DNA of 64,000 nt from DATFVJ01 sp963851085 (GTDB lineage: Bacteria > Actinomycetota > Actinomycetes > Streptosporangiales > Streptosporangiaceae), in contig CAWKNX010000018.1 of assembly GCA_963851085.1 (NCBI GenBank), forward strand, positions 564,508 to 628,507, written 5' to 3'. The position numbers and the translations under genes are program-made. How positions within the stretch are numbered: position 1 is the first letter of the stretch; every line of letters begins with the position of its first letter. This document shows, one piece after another, positions 17,387-25,836 of this stretch. The notes under the pieces were generated by a model. It had not been told where the DNA came from. It searched no databases and saw only the letters and a list, made by a program, of their open reading frames with translations.

Positions 17387-18231
17387 CAGACACCGCGACC
17401 GCCGTTGTCACCTGCGACAGCCTGGTTCAGGTCTACGGCACACCCGGCCAGGAGGTCACCGCGCTGCGCGGCGTCGACCTGACCGTGGCAGAAGCGGAGA
17501 CGCTCGCGCTGCTCGGCCCGTCGGGTTCGGGCAAGTCGACCCTGCTCTGGCTGCTGGCCGGGCTGCTGCGCCCGACCGCGGGTGTGGTGGAGGTGTGCGG
17601 GCGGCGGCTGAACGACCTGTCCCAGCGGTCGGCGGTCAGACTGAGGCTGCGCGATGTCGGCGTGGTGCTGCAGAACCCCGCGCGCAACCTGCTCACGTAT
17701 GAGACCGCCGCCGGCAACGTGCTGTTCGCCCAGGGGCCGACCCGCAGGAGCGGCGCGGTCAAGCGCCGCCGCGCGGCGGCGCTGCTCGACGCGGTCGGGC
17801 TTTCTGGCGTGTCCCACCGGCCCGCGGGCCGGCTGTCCGGCGGTGAGCAGCAGCGTCTGGCCCTCGCCGTCGCGCTGGCCAACGGGCCGCGGCTGCTGCT
17901 CGCGGACGAGCCCACCAGCCAGCTCGACCACTCATCGGCCGCTGCGGTCATCGAGCTTATCCAGGCGGCGAACGAGGACCTGGGCACGACCGTGGTCGTC
18001 GTGACACACGATCCTGCCGTCGGCAGCGCGCTGGGCCGGACGGTCACGATCCGCGACGGCAGGGTCGGCGCCGAGGGCCGCGCCGGGCAGGACTACGTGG
18101 TCATCGGCCGCGACGGCTCCGTGCAGCTGCCGCCTGACGTGTTCGACGTCCTGCCGCCAGGATCGCTGGCGCACGCGGTGCGCACGCCGGAAGGCGTGGA
18201 GCTGCGCCCGGCCGACCTGGATCGGGAGTGA
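17383..18231 (+). CDS. ABC transporter ATPase, subunit 1
   Basis: A 282-residue nucleotide-binding subunit of LolD/MacB type. Walker A G-P-S-G-S-G-K-S-T (45-53), signature L-S-G-G-E-Q-Q-R (151-158), Walker B L-L-L-A-D-E-P (171-177) and the H-loop V-T-H-D are all present. About 45 extra residues follow the ATPase core (F-D-V-L-P-P-G-S-L-A...), perhaps an interaction tail. The GTG start lies in the permease stop and its own stop overlaps the next ATPase. Two different ATPases suggest a heterodimeric motor. Confidence 0.92.
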   Translation: MTDTATAVVTCDSLVQVYGTPGQEVTALRGVDLTVAEAETLALLGPSGSGKSTLLWLLAGLLRPTAGVVEVCGRRLNDLSQRSAVRLRLRDVGVVLQNPARNLLTYETAAGNVLFAQGPTRRSGAVKRRRAAALLDAVGLSGVSHRPAGRLSGGEQQRLALAVALANGPRLLLADEPTSQLDHSSAAAVIELIQAANEDLGTTVVVVTHDPAVGSALGRTVTIRDGRVGAEGRAGQDYVVIGRDGSVQLPPDVFDVLPPGSLAHAVRTPEGVELRPADLDRE

Positions 18232-18863
18232 GCATGCTCAAGGCAACCGGCGTGCGGTACGTTCGCGGCGGTCAGGTGATCCTCGCCGAGACGAGCCTGG
18301 CCGTGAGCCCGGGCGAGAGCCTCGCCGTCATCGGGCCCTCGGGTTCGGGCAAGTCGAGCCTGCTCGCGCTGCTCGCCGGGATTGCCGCACCGACCGGCGG
18401 TGAGGTGTCCCTCGACGGCAAGGCGCTCGCCGGTGTCGCCGGCCCGGCCCACGGGGTCGCGATCGTGCTTCAGGGCTACGGCCTCGTCCCGCTGCTCACC
18501 GCGGCGGAAAACCTGGAGGTCGCGCTGCGTGCGGCCGGGGTGGCGCCAGCGGACGCCGGCCCAGCCGCGCGCGAGGCGCTCTCCGAGGTCGGGCTCGACG
18601 CGCACGCCGACCAACTTGTCGAGGAACTCTCCGGCGGCCAGCAGCAGCGAACCGCCGTGGCCCGCGCGCTCGCGATCAAGCCGCGGCTGCTCATCGCCGA
18701 CGAGCCCACCGCCGAGCTCGACCCGGCGTCCCGCGCCCTCGTGCTCGCCCGGCTGTTCGAGGTGGCGGCGCGCGGCGGCGCGCTCGTGCTCGCCACGCAC
18801 GACGCGGACGTCGCCGCGGGCTGCGACCGGGTCCTCGACCTGAGCGCGGTCACCATCAGCTAG
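18228..18863 (+). CDS. ABC transporter ATPase, subunit 2
   Basis: A 211-residue compact nucleotide-binding subunit: Walker A G-P-S-G-S-G-K-S-S (36-44), Q-loop Q-G-Y-G-L-V-P-L, signature L-S-G-G-Q-Q-Q-R (134-141), Walker B L-L-I-A-D-E-P (154-160), H-loop A-T-H-D. It starts at GTG overlapping the previous stop. It is the last gene of the four-gene operon, followed by a 6-bp GGCGCG/CGCGCC stem at the stop codon. Confidence 0.9.
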   Translation: MSMLKATGVRYVRGGQVILAETSLAVSPGESLAVIGPSGSGKSSLLALLAGIAAPTGGEVSLDGKALAGVAGPAHGVAIVLQGYGLVPLLTAAENLEVALRAAGVAPADAGPAAREALSEVGLDAHADQLVEELSGGQQQRTAVARALAIKPRLLIADEPTAELDPASRALVLARLFEVAARGGALVLATHDADVAAGCDRVLDLSAVTIS

Positions 18864-19064
18864 GCGCGTGACGCGCCGGAAGAACGGCCGCGCCGCCCGG
18901 TTTCGCCACCGGCTCTACGCTGCCAAAAGCGGTGGGATGAGCCCGGACGCCGGGCCGGGAGCGGCGTGAGCCGGTAACGCCCGGTGCTGCGGCCCGGCGC
19001 CGGGCGGGACCACTGGTGTCCTGGCGCGGTGGTCCAGTCAGAGTCTGGGCTGCGACAATCAGCC

Positions 19065-19475
19065 ATGGCCGCCTGGCGGGACGACACCGGGCTGGTCGCC
19101 CTGCCCAGCGGAACCCGAGTCCGGGGCCGGCGCCTGGCCGATCCCGCCAGTCCTGCCGATTTCGCCCTGATCCTTGCCCACGGACCGGTCCCACCGTGGC
19201 CCTGCCGGCATATCCGCTGGCCAGACTTCTGGATACCTACCGACCGCGACGATGCTCTCGACGCTCTGCACGACGCCCATCGCCGCGCACGCGCCGGCGA
19301 ACGCGTTGAGGTCGCCTGCCACGGCGGGATCGGCCGCACCGGAACCGCGCTTGCCGCACTGGCCATTCTGGACGGCCTCAGCCCGCGCGACGCGCTGAGC
19401 TGGGTGCGCAGTGATTACCACCACCGAGCCGTCGAAACCCCGTGGCAGCGACGTTGGCTCCGGACGGTCCGCTGA
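19065..19475 (+). CDS. small CX5R protein phosphatase (DSP-like)
   Basis: A 136-residue protein with the cysteine phosphatase signature A-C-H-G-G-I-G-R-T-G, with Cys85 the nucleophile and Arg91 the phosphate-binding residue. W-P-D-F-W-I-P-T-D (52-60) precedes it and could provide the general acid. The core is short for a dual-specificity phosphatase, but the family is recurrent in actinobacteria, usually as hypothetical phosphatase. ATG 19065 is chosen because upstream residues are unlike a paralogue at 61163-61592, which also begins near A-A-W. The substrate is unknown. Confidence 0.75.
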   Translation: MAAWRDDTGLVALPSGTRVRGRRLADPASPADFALILAHGPVPPWPCRHIRWPDFWIPTDRDDALDALHDAHRRARAGERVEVACHGGIGRTGTALAALAILDGLSPRDALSWVRSDYHHRAVETPWQRRWLRTVR

Positions 19476-19651
19476 CGAAGACTCACGACTGAGGCGCGAC
19501 ACCAGCGCCGGTGCGTCGGCCGGACGAGCGTGCCGCAGGCGCCAGAATGGCCTGCTTTTCCATGATCATGGTAGGTTACCCGTCGTATTCGGTGCCCAAC
19601 GGCCCATGGATCATGATCCGGGCGATGGCCGCGGCCCGGGAAACGCCGGGC

Positions 19652-19708
19652 TTCATGATCGCGGTAACTTCCCGGCGATATGTGCGGAAAAGTTACCGCG
19701 ATCATGAA
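19652..19708. repeat. 19-bp inverted repeat, REP-like
   Basis: TTCATGATCGCGGTAACTT (19652-19670) and its exact complement (19690-19708) flank a 19-base loop. Related CATGATCATGG and CATGGATCATGATCC palindromes lie just upstream (19570-19620). No gene occupies 19476-19913. It resembles the scattered extragenic palindromes of actinomycetes. As a hairpin it could also terminate the phosphatase transcript. Confidence 0.65.
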
Positions 19709-19913
19709 AGCTGCGGTCTATCCGGCGGATTACCGCACGAATGCGCGCCATTGCGCCAGCGATCCGAGAAATCCTGCTCCGGCTCTTGCCTACGATGAGT
19801 AATTCGATCAATACTCAAAGCGATCAACGGTATGGCGGATCCGCGCACGGCGGATCGCGGCGGCTTGTCCAGATATCCGGGGCTGTGAATGCCTTTCTTC
19901 CGGGGGAAAGACC

Positions 19914-20678
19914 ATGCGCAAGAGACTCATCGCGCCACTGGCATTGATTGCCCTGGGCGCGGGGTCACTGGCGCAGGCGCAGGCCGCGGCGGGGAAACCG
20001 CCGCCAAGCACACGCATCATCCACGCGGCCCGGACGCTGGCGCCGCATGACCTCATGAAGCACCAGGTGACGACGGTCATACGGGCGGCCGCCGCACCGG
20101 CGAACCTGACAGCGGCACCTGCCGGTCCGCCGACGGCGGCGAAACTCACCTGGACGAACGACCCCACCTTCCCGGCCGCGACGGACATGTACGTCGAGCG
20201 GGCAGCCGACGCCGCGTTCACGACGAACATGGCGACCTTCACCCTCGGCAGCGGGACGGCAACGACGTACGCGGATCCCACCGTGGCGTCGGGGCAGACG
20301 TACTACTACCGGGTGCGGGCCGAGAATGCGGTCAGCTACTCGGCGTGGTCGAACATCACGTCGCTTCTCGTCCTCCTGACGCCGCCGGCGCCCATCAATC
20401 TGGTCGCCAACGCGAACGCAATCGCTGTCGGCGATGCATCCCCGCACGTGCAGCTGACATGGGCGGAGAGCCTGCTGTCGACGGTCACCGGGTTCACCAT
20501 CGAGTGGGCACTGAACTCCACGTTCACGACGGGATTGGCGGTCGCGGCCGGGCCCAAGGTCAGGGCTTTCGGCCTGACCGGGCTGGCGGGGAATACGAGG
20601 TACTACATCAGGATCCGGGCGGACAACGCGAGCGTGTCCTCCGGCTGGATAACGGTGCCGGTCACCACACCCAGGTGA
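19914..20678 (+). CDS. secreted protein with two fibronectin type III domains
   Basis: A 254-residue exported protein. The signal peptide K-R-L-I-A-P-L-A-L-I-A-L-G-A-G-S ends near A-Q-A-A-A-G. Two FnIII domains follow (about 63-150 and 155-254), each ending in the Y-Y-R-V-R-A-E-N or Y-Y-I-R-I-R-A-D-N strand typical of the fold. No enzymatic domain or sorting signal is seen, so it is probably released or associated with the wall. GGGGGAAAG precedes the ATG. It is a clear relative of the next gene, with a similar leader just before the start. Confidence 0.82.
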   Translation: MRKRLIAPLALIALGAGSLAQAQAAAGKPPPSTRIIHAARTLAPHDLMKHQVTTVIRAAAAPANLTAAPAGPPTAAKLTWTNDPTFPAATDMYVERAADAAFTTNMATFTLGSGTATTYADPTVASGQTYYYRVRAENAVSYSAWSNITSLLVLLTPPAPINLVANANAIAVGDASPHVQLTWAESLLSTVTGFTIEWALNSTFTTGLAVAAGPKVRAFGLTGLAGNTRYYIRIRADNASVSSGWITVPVTTPR

Positions 20679-20836
20679 CCGGCGCCCCGCCCGGGCGGAC
20701 CGGGCAATCGGCTCGCCCGTGGCTGCGCGGAAGTTTTGACTGACAAGCCTGGCGGCAGATCCGCCAGTCGGGGGACGACGGCACGCTGTGCCGCTTTTCT
20801 ACCAACACGAATTCCTGCTTCGGGGGGGACAGGACC

Positions 20837-22423
20837 ATGCACAAGAAACTCGCGCTCATTCTGACCATGCTCGCCATGGTCATCGGATCACTAATCCAGA
20901 CGCAGACGGCGCTAGCGTCGACGTCGCCAGGCGCCTCCAGACCGCCGGGGCCGGTCCGGCCCCTTACCGTTCCGGCCGCGTCGGCCGTTCCGGCCGCGCC
21001 GGCCGTTCTGGTCGCGCCGCTCCCGCTCCCGCCCCCGCCGCCGCCCCCGCCGCCCCCGCCCCCGCCGCCCCCGCCCCCGCCGCCGCCGCCCCCGCCGGTC
21101 GCGCCGGCCGCGCCGACCAACCTGGCTGCCGTGATCGTCGGTCCTGAGACGGGCCCGCCCGCCGAAATCGAACTGACGTGGGTGAATCACGCGTCATCTC
21201 CGGCCGTGACTCAGATAACGCTGGAGCGCGCAACCGATTCGCTCTTCACCGCGAATGTCACCGATGTCCACCCAGCTACGAGTGCCACGACCTACCCAGA
21301 CACCAACGTGGTGGAGGGCACGAAGTATTACTACCGGGTGCGGGCCGAGAACGGGCCCAGCAACTCGGCCTGGGACACCGCAGCGTCGATCTCGTTCATT
21401 ACGGTGCCGGCCGTGCCGACCAATCTGGCGGGCGCCGTCGTAGGCCCGGTCAGCGGCCCACCCGCCGGAATTCACCTGACCTGGACACTCCACGGCGCTG
21501 GTCCTAACGCTGGTCCTGGCGGCGGCGGTCCTGGCGGTGGCGGTCCTGGCGGTGGCGGTCCTGGCGGTGGCGGCGGTGGCGGTGGCGGTCCTGGCGGTGG
21601 CGGCGGTGGCGGTGGCGGTCCTGCCCCGGCACCCGCACCTACACTGATCCACCTCGAGCGGGCCACCGACTCCGGCTTTACGGCACATGTGGCCTATTTC
21701 ACTTTGGCCGCGGATGCCAGAAGCTACACGGATACGGGCGTGGCCGACGACGCGACCTACTACTACCGGGTGCGGGCGGAGGACGAGGTCAGCAACTCGG
21801 TCTGGTCGGATTATGTGTCGGTCCCGTACGAGATCGACCCGCCGGACCCGTCCGGGCTGCAGGCCGCGATCACCGGGCGCGACGATGTGTCGCTGAACTG
21901 GTCCGATGGATCTCCTAACGGTGCGCCGGATATGCACGTCCGGGTCGAGCGGGCGCGCAACTCTGGTTTCACCGATGGTGTCGACAACATAGTTCTCCCG
22001 GGCAACACGACCAGCTATGTCGACCACGCGGTGAAGCTGGGCGAGACGTACTACTACCGGGTGCTGGAGCAGGGCAGGGTCGGGGACTCGTCCTGGTCTG
22101 CCGCAGTGTCGATCCCCGTGGAGTTGGCGGTGCCGGCGGCACCAGACAACCCGCAGTGGCTGATCATCGCGCCGGGCGCCGCGCGGGCGAGGGTGATTCT
22201 GTCCTGGGGGGAGGACCCGTCCTCGTTTGTCACCGGATTCACCATCCAGTTGGCGCGGGACTCGGGCTTTACGAGTGGCCTGGTGTCGTACAGCGTCGGG
22301 GCTGGGGCCCGGACGTTCCAGATCACCAACCTGCTCAGGCCCACGAGGTACTACATCAGGATCAGGGCGGAAAACTCGGGCACGCTGTCCGGGTGGACCA
22401 CCGTGTCCGTCCTCACGCCGTGA
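20837..22423 (+). CDS. secreted multi-FnIII protein with poly-Pro and Gly-rich segments
   Basis: A 528-residue exported protein: signal peptide to about residue 28 (A-L-A-S), a run of about 20 prolines near 66-87, then four FnIII domains. In the second domain a roughly 38-residue (P)GGGG-repeat is inserted between strands, after W-T-L-H-G-A-G and before L-I-H-L-E-R-A-T-D. Domains end in Y-Y-Y-R-V-R-A-E. There is no anchor or enzyme domain. The poly-Pro stretch probably spans the wall as a rod-like spacer. Its ribosome site is GGGGGGGACAGG. The gene is monocistronic, with two hairpins downstream. Confidence 0.82.
   Translation: MHKKLALILTMLAMVIGSLIQTQTALASTSPGASRPPGPVRPLTVPAASAVPAAPAVLVAPLPLPPPPPPPPPPPPPPPPPPPPPPPVAPAAPTNLAAVIVGPETGPPAEIELTWVNHASSPAVTQITLERATDSLFTANVTDVHPATSATTYPDTNVVEGTKYYYRVRAENGPSNSAWDTAASISFITVPAVPTNLAGAVVGPVSGPPAGIHLTWTLHGAGPNAGPGGGGPGGGGPGGGGPGGGGGGGGGPGGGGGGGGGPAPAPAPTLIHLERATDSGFTAHVAYFTLAADARSYTDTGVADDATYYYRVRAEDEVSNSVWSDYVSVPYEIDPPDPSGLQAAITGRDDVSLNWSDGSPNGAPDMHVRVERARNSGFTDGVDNIVLPGNTTSYVDHAVKLGETYYYRVLEQGRVGDSSWSAAVSIPVELAVPAAPDNPQWLIIAPGAARARVILSWGEDPSSFVTGFTIQLARDSGFTSGLVSYSVGAGARTFQITNLLRPTRYYIRIRAENSGTLSGWTTVSVLTP
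21512..21624. repeat. in-frame Gly-rich minisatellite
   Basis: Units of GGTCCTGGCGGTGGC type repeat inside the FnIII gene and encode (P)GGGG. The same unit recurs in the unrelated secreted gene at 25080-25202. The units keep the frame here. Confidence 0.85.
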
Positions 22424-22429
22424 CAACAC

Positions 22430-22467
22430 GCTGCCCGGGCGAGGTCGATGCGGCCCGCCCGGGCAGC
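22430..22467 (+). terminator. terminator after FnIII gene
   Basis: An 11-bp perfect stem (GCTGCCCGGGC with GCCCGGGCAGC) and 16-base loop start seven bases after the stop codon. There is no T-run. Confidence 0.6.
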
Positions 22468-22520
22468 GAACCCGCTTGCGGGTAAGGCGCAGGCCGCGCA
22501 GTCGTTCAGGCACTGTGCCA

Positions 22521-22543
22521 TCCCGGGGGGCGACCCCCCGGGA
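22521..22543. terminator. second hairpin, 10-bp stem with 3-base loop
   Basis: TCCCGGGGGG-CGA-CCCCCCGGGA lies between the convergent FnIII gene and the gene ending at 22639, so it may serve both strands. Confidence 0.5.
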
Positions 22544-22638
22544 CCCCCCGCATCAATGGACTGCCGCATTCGCGGCAGCCGTTCAGGTTGATTCATGCCG
22601 AACGGCTGCGCGGCGGTGCCGCGACCGGGGCGGTGCGG

Positions 22639-23987
22639 TCAGCCGATTCCGCTTCGGTCGCGGGGGCGCAGGGCGTGCGCACGCAGCGCGGCGTGCGCCG
22701 CCGACCTGCCTGCCCCGGTGAGCCGGGCGGCCGTGAGGCCACGGCGCTGTTCGAGGAGGCCGAGCAGGCGCAGGCGGCGCAGCAGTTCGCCGAGCAGCCA
22801 GCCGGCGGCGCCGGAATCGATGGGCTCGCCGCTGTCCGGGCAGTGCCAGCCTTCCGCGGCCATCGCGTCGGCCACGGTGCCAGGCGAGATCCTCGTCGGC
22901 ATCGGCGCCTCTGGTCAGCATGACCATGAGGGCGATCTCGCCGGCGGCGGCCTCGGCCCTGCTCGTGGGCAGCACGGCCGGAACCACGGCCGACCATAGC
23001 GCCGACGCGCTCGCGGCGGCCAGGTTCTTGCCCGCCGGAGTCAGGTAGAGCTGCCGTCCCTGGCGGCGGACCGCGCCAAGCTCCCGGATCATCGTCCGCA
23101 GCGTCCACGCCTCGACGATGTCGGACTCAGAGCGTGGCCTGCCGGTCAAGGTCAGCCAGCCGAACCGCTGGCAGCCCTCGGCGACCACGGCGCGCGCCAG
23201 CGTGTGACTTTGGGTGAGCGGAATCGCACCATCGTCGGTGGCCTTGCCGAGCAGCCAGGTCACCGGGGCGAGCAGCTCCGCGGCCTGCCTGGGCACGGCC
23301 GCGGGCCGCGCGAGCTGCTCGGCGAGCGCCTCGGCGAGCGGGCCGCGCTGGACTGCCGCGCGAGCGGGTCCACTCCTGCAGGCGCTCGGCGTGAACGCGC
23401 TGCAGCCAGCAGTCGCCGCCCAGGTCATCGCGCGGGGTGACGAGGAAGGTCGCCGCGGCCTGCTCGGCGGCCTTGCGCCAGCCGCGGGCTCCCGGCCTGA
23501 ACTCGCCAGCGGCGATCATCATCTCCAGCCGCGTGGCCGTGGCGAACAGGGCGGAATTCTCCTCCGTTACCCATGACCTTACCCCAGGTGAGCAGCCCGG
23601 GTATGTCGCGGCGGGCCGACTCCGGATGCGGCGCGTGCCGCCAGCCATCGCCTTCATGCCCTCCTTGCGGTCGCGATCCCAGGCGGCCAGCACGTTCACG
23701 GTCGTCTCGGACGTGCACATCCGCGCGTAACGGGGCATCTCGAGCAGCCCGAACAGGCTACCGAGGGCGCCGGCCAGCTGCAGATGTTCGGTCAGGCCGC
23801 ACATCCACTTCGCCGGCAGCCGGTACCACAGCCAGTCACACAGCCCGTACAGGGTCACGGACTCCGGCCCGCCGCCCCAGGTCAGTGAGGCGAACGCGGC
23901 CCGGGCGGCGTCCGCTTCCTGCTGGTCGGTGCGGGCAAGCCTGTCCAGGGCCGCATCCACCAGGCCGTTGCCGGTTGTGTCCGTCAT
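22639..23987 (-). pseudogene. hypothetical actinobacterial protein, two frameshifts
   Basis: Three consecutive frames form one protein of about 449 residues from ATG 23987 (GGAGAGG upstream). The first part contains L-C-D-W-L-W-Y-R-L-P-A-K-W-M-C-G-L-T-E-H-L, the middle W-L-L-G-K-A-T-D-D-G-A-I-P-L-T-Q and a winged-helix-like L-T-P-A-G-K-N-L, and the end G-W-H-C-P-D-S-G-E-P-I. The frame changes near 23370 and 22885. No signal peptide or membrane segment is seen. I recognise this arrangement from large hypothetical proteins of streptomycete-like genomes but cannot assign a function. Confidence 0.6.
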
Positions 23988-24501
23988 CGCCACCTCTCCG
24001 CCCCTCACGGTAGCCGCCCTCGCGTCCCTCCGGGCCACGCCCGTCCACAACGCTTGTCCACAGCCGCCTGTGCGGGCGCCTGCTCGCGCCGGGCGGTGGC
24101 GGAGCATTCCCGACGCATCACCACCTGACATCACCCAACGTGGGTGATGGTGACTATCAGTAATCAAAAGGATCTACAAGCAAGATCCATAACGCTTGGC
24201 AGGAAACGGTACATTCCGTACGGCGGGACGCCTGGGGTGCCCGGTTACCGAGTGCCGCACGATGTGAGAGTTTCACCCGCGCGGGGTGACGCCGTTACGC
24301 AGTCAGTCGACGACTGTGAGTGATCAACGGGCCAATGCCAAGGGGGCTGTGAAAGCCCGGTCGATACCCGGATGGCCGCAAAACGGGCGGCCAGCCGCGA
24401 CCGGGAGCTCAGGGAAAAGCAACGGGGGAGTACGGGGTAGCCCGCTACGCGTGTCCAGCCCGCTCCGCGTGTCCCCCGCAGACAAAGGAGGCACAGGTCT
24501 C
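23988..24501. other. gene-free stretch with long leader of secreted protein
   Basis: These 514 bp separate two divergent genes. The first part is AT-rich by local standards (ATGGTGACTATCAGTAATC) and probably holds promoters. From about 24230 the sequence is GC-rich with several short stems (ACCCGCGCGGGGT, TCAGTCGACGACTG) and ends in AAAGGAGG before the next start. A structured leader is plausible. I found no match to a riboswitch I can name. Confidence 0.4.
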
Positions 24502-25581
24502 ATGCGCATCCGGAACGCTCTAGTGGCGGCGGCCGCATCGGCGGTCCTACCACTCGCGATGTTTGCGGCAGGCGGGAGCGCGAGCGCGGCAACGCCCTCG
24601 TGCACGCCGAACTTCTACAACAATTCCAACGGAATCCTCAACTGCCTGACCCCGTTCAACCAGGAGTTCGGCCTGAACTACTTCTGGGACGTGTACCACG
24701 CCCAGGCCAGGTCGGCACGCCGGTCATCCTGTTCCAGAACAGCACCCACGACGGCGCGGAGGACTTCTCCTACTACGACGACGGCCTCGTGGGTGACTTC
24801 TACACCAACGGCCTGGTGTCGGCCGGGGTGGACCTCCACTATGGCGGCGACGAGGCGTTCGAGGCGGAGTTCACGCCGTACGGGGTTCCCACGAACCTGT
24901 GTGTCGGGGTCGCCACGACGGCGGGTCCGAAGACCCGGGTGAGCCTGCAGCCGTGTGGCGCAACGTCCAAGACCCTATGGATCCTGGATGGGCAGGACTC
25001 GAACTGCCCGCCGTTCGGTCATGGCCATAGGAGCTTGACGCCGCCGATGGCGCTCAACACGTCAACGACACCCAACGTCGGCGGTCCTGGCGGTGGCGGT
25101 CCTGGTGGCGGCGGTCCTGGTGGCGGCGGTCCTGGCGGCGGCGGTCCTGGTGGCCGGCGGTCCTGGCGGTGGCGGTCCCGGTGGCCCTGGCGGCGGCGGT
25201 GGCAATGGCCACGGGCACGGCCCCAGCCATCTGCTGCCGGCCGGGTACGTGCCGCTGATCAACGGTTCGGACACGAACTTCTCGCACCCGTTCGTGCTGA
25301 CCTATCCCAGCAACGGCGCGGCACCGTGGGACAGGCCGCGTCCGCATCTCATAACCGCGAACCTGACGATCTTCTCGACCGGGACCGTGTTCGACAACCA
25401 GATGTGGGGCCTGACCTACAGCGGGCCGCAGCAGTCCTTCCCGCCGAAGTGCTCGCACTTCTTCGGTCACCTGGGCGACCACGACCACGGGCACGGCTCC
25501 GGTCCCAGCGTCAAACACAGCAACAAGAGCGTCAAACACAGCAACAAGAACGACGGCGATCACGACAGCGACGACGCTTGA
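24502..25581 (+). pseudogene. secreted PGGGG-repeat protein, two compensating frameshifts
   Basis: Joined frames give a secreted protein of about 360 residues. It has a signal peptide R-I-R-N-A-L-V-A-A-A-A-S-A-V-L-P-L-A-M-F (cleavage near A-S-A-A), an N-terminal domain with paired cysteines (T-P-S-C-T-P-N-F-Y; N-L-C-V-G; Q-P-C-G-A-T; D-S-N-C-P-P-F), a (P)GGGG repeat, and a C-terminal domain with N-G-S-D-T-N-F-S-H-P and a His/Asp-rich tail. The tail N-D-G-D-H-D-S-D-D-A matches the repeat unit of the next gene. Frames change near 24705 and 25155, the latter within the minisatellite. Function unknown; probably a surface protein. Confidence 0.65.
25080..25202. repeat. Gly-rich minisatellite, as in the FnIII gene
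   Basis: About eight GGCGGTCCTGGTGGC-type units encode GGGP/PGGGG. One unit carries an extra base near 25155 (GGTGGCCGGCGG), which shifts the frame. Confidence 0.85.
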
Positions 25582-25626
25582 TCATGACATTCCGGTCATT
25601 GGTCAAATAGGAGCGTCATCGTGAAG

Positions 25627-25658
25627 AACCGGGCCGGGGCAGTCGCCCCGGCCCGGTT
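25627..25658 (+). terminator. strong terminator, 14-bp perfect stem
   Basis: AACCGGGCCGGGGC and its complement flank the loop AGTC, 45 bases after the stop of the PGGGG-repeat gene. The right arm ends in TTTG. Confidence 0.8.
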
Positions 25659-25699
25659 TGCATCACGGCTGGGAAACGAAACGGTATGTAGTTGATCCA

Positions 25700-25836
25700 T
25701 TACACACAGTAGTGTTAGCGTGACGGCGGGGACCTACCGGGACGGCTTCTTGGTTCCGAACATGCGCGGCTTGCCCGGCCCTATCCGGCCGCGGCAAGGG
25801 GTCCTTTTTACGCAATTCGTCCAGAAGGGGAAGAGC
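25700..25836 (+). promoter_or_regulatory. promoter and leader shared with the 26777 gene
   Basis: CAGTAGTGTTAGCGT, then GGGGACC, GGTT, CGGTTTG-like and GGCCCTATCCGG blocks precede CCAGAA-GGG and the start codon. The same blocks in the same order lie upstream of the gene at 26777. TAGTGT may be a -10 box. GCCCGGCCCTATCCGGCCGCGGC can form a hairpin in the transcript. Confidence 0.45.

Noticed and set aside
20662..21120. Glycine-rich minus-strand protein opposite the poly-Pro segment
   Set aside because: It is the complement of the proline codons in the FnIII gene and has no ribosome site.
24230..24500. Cyclic di-AMP or other riboswitch in the long leader
   Set aside because: Some GGGGTGA-type strings occur, but I could not align the conserved core of any riboswitch class.
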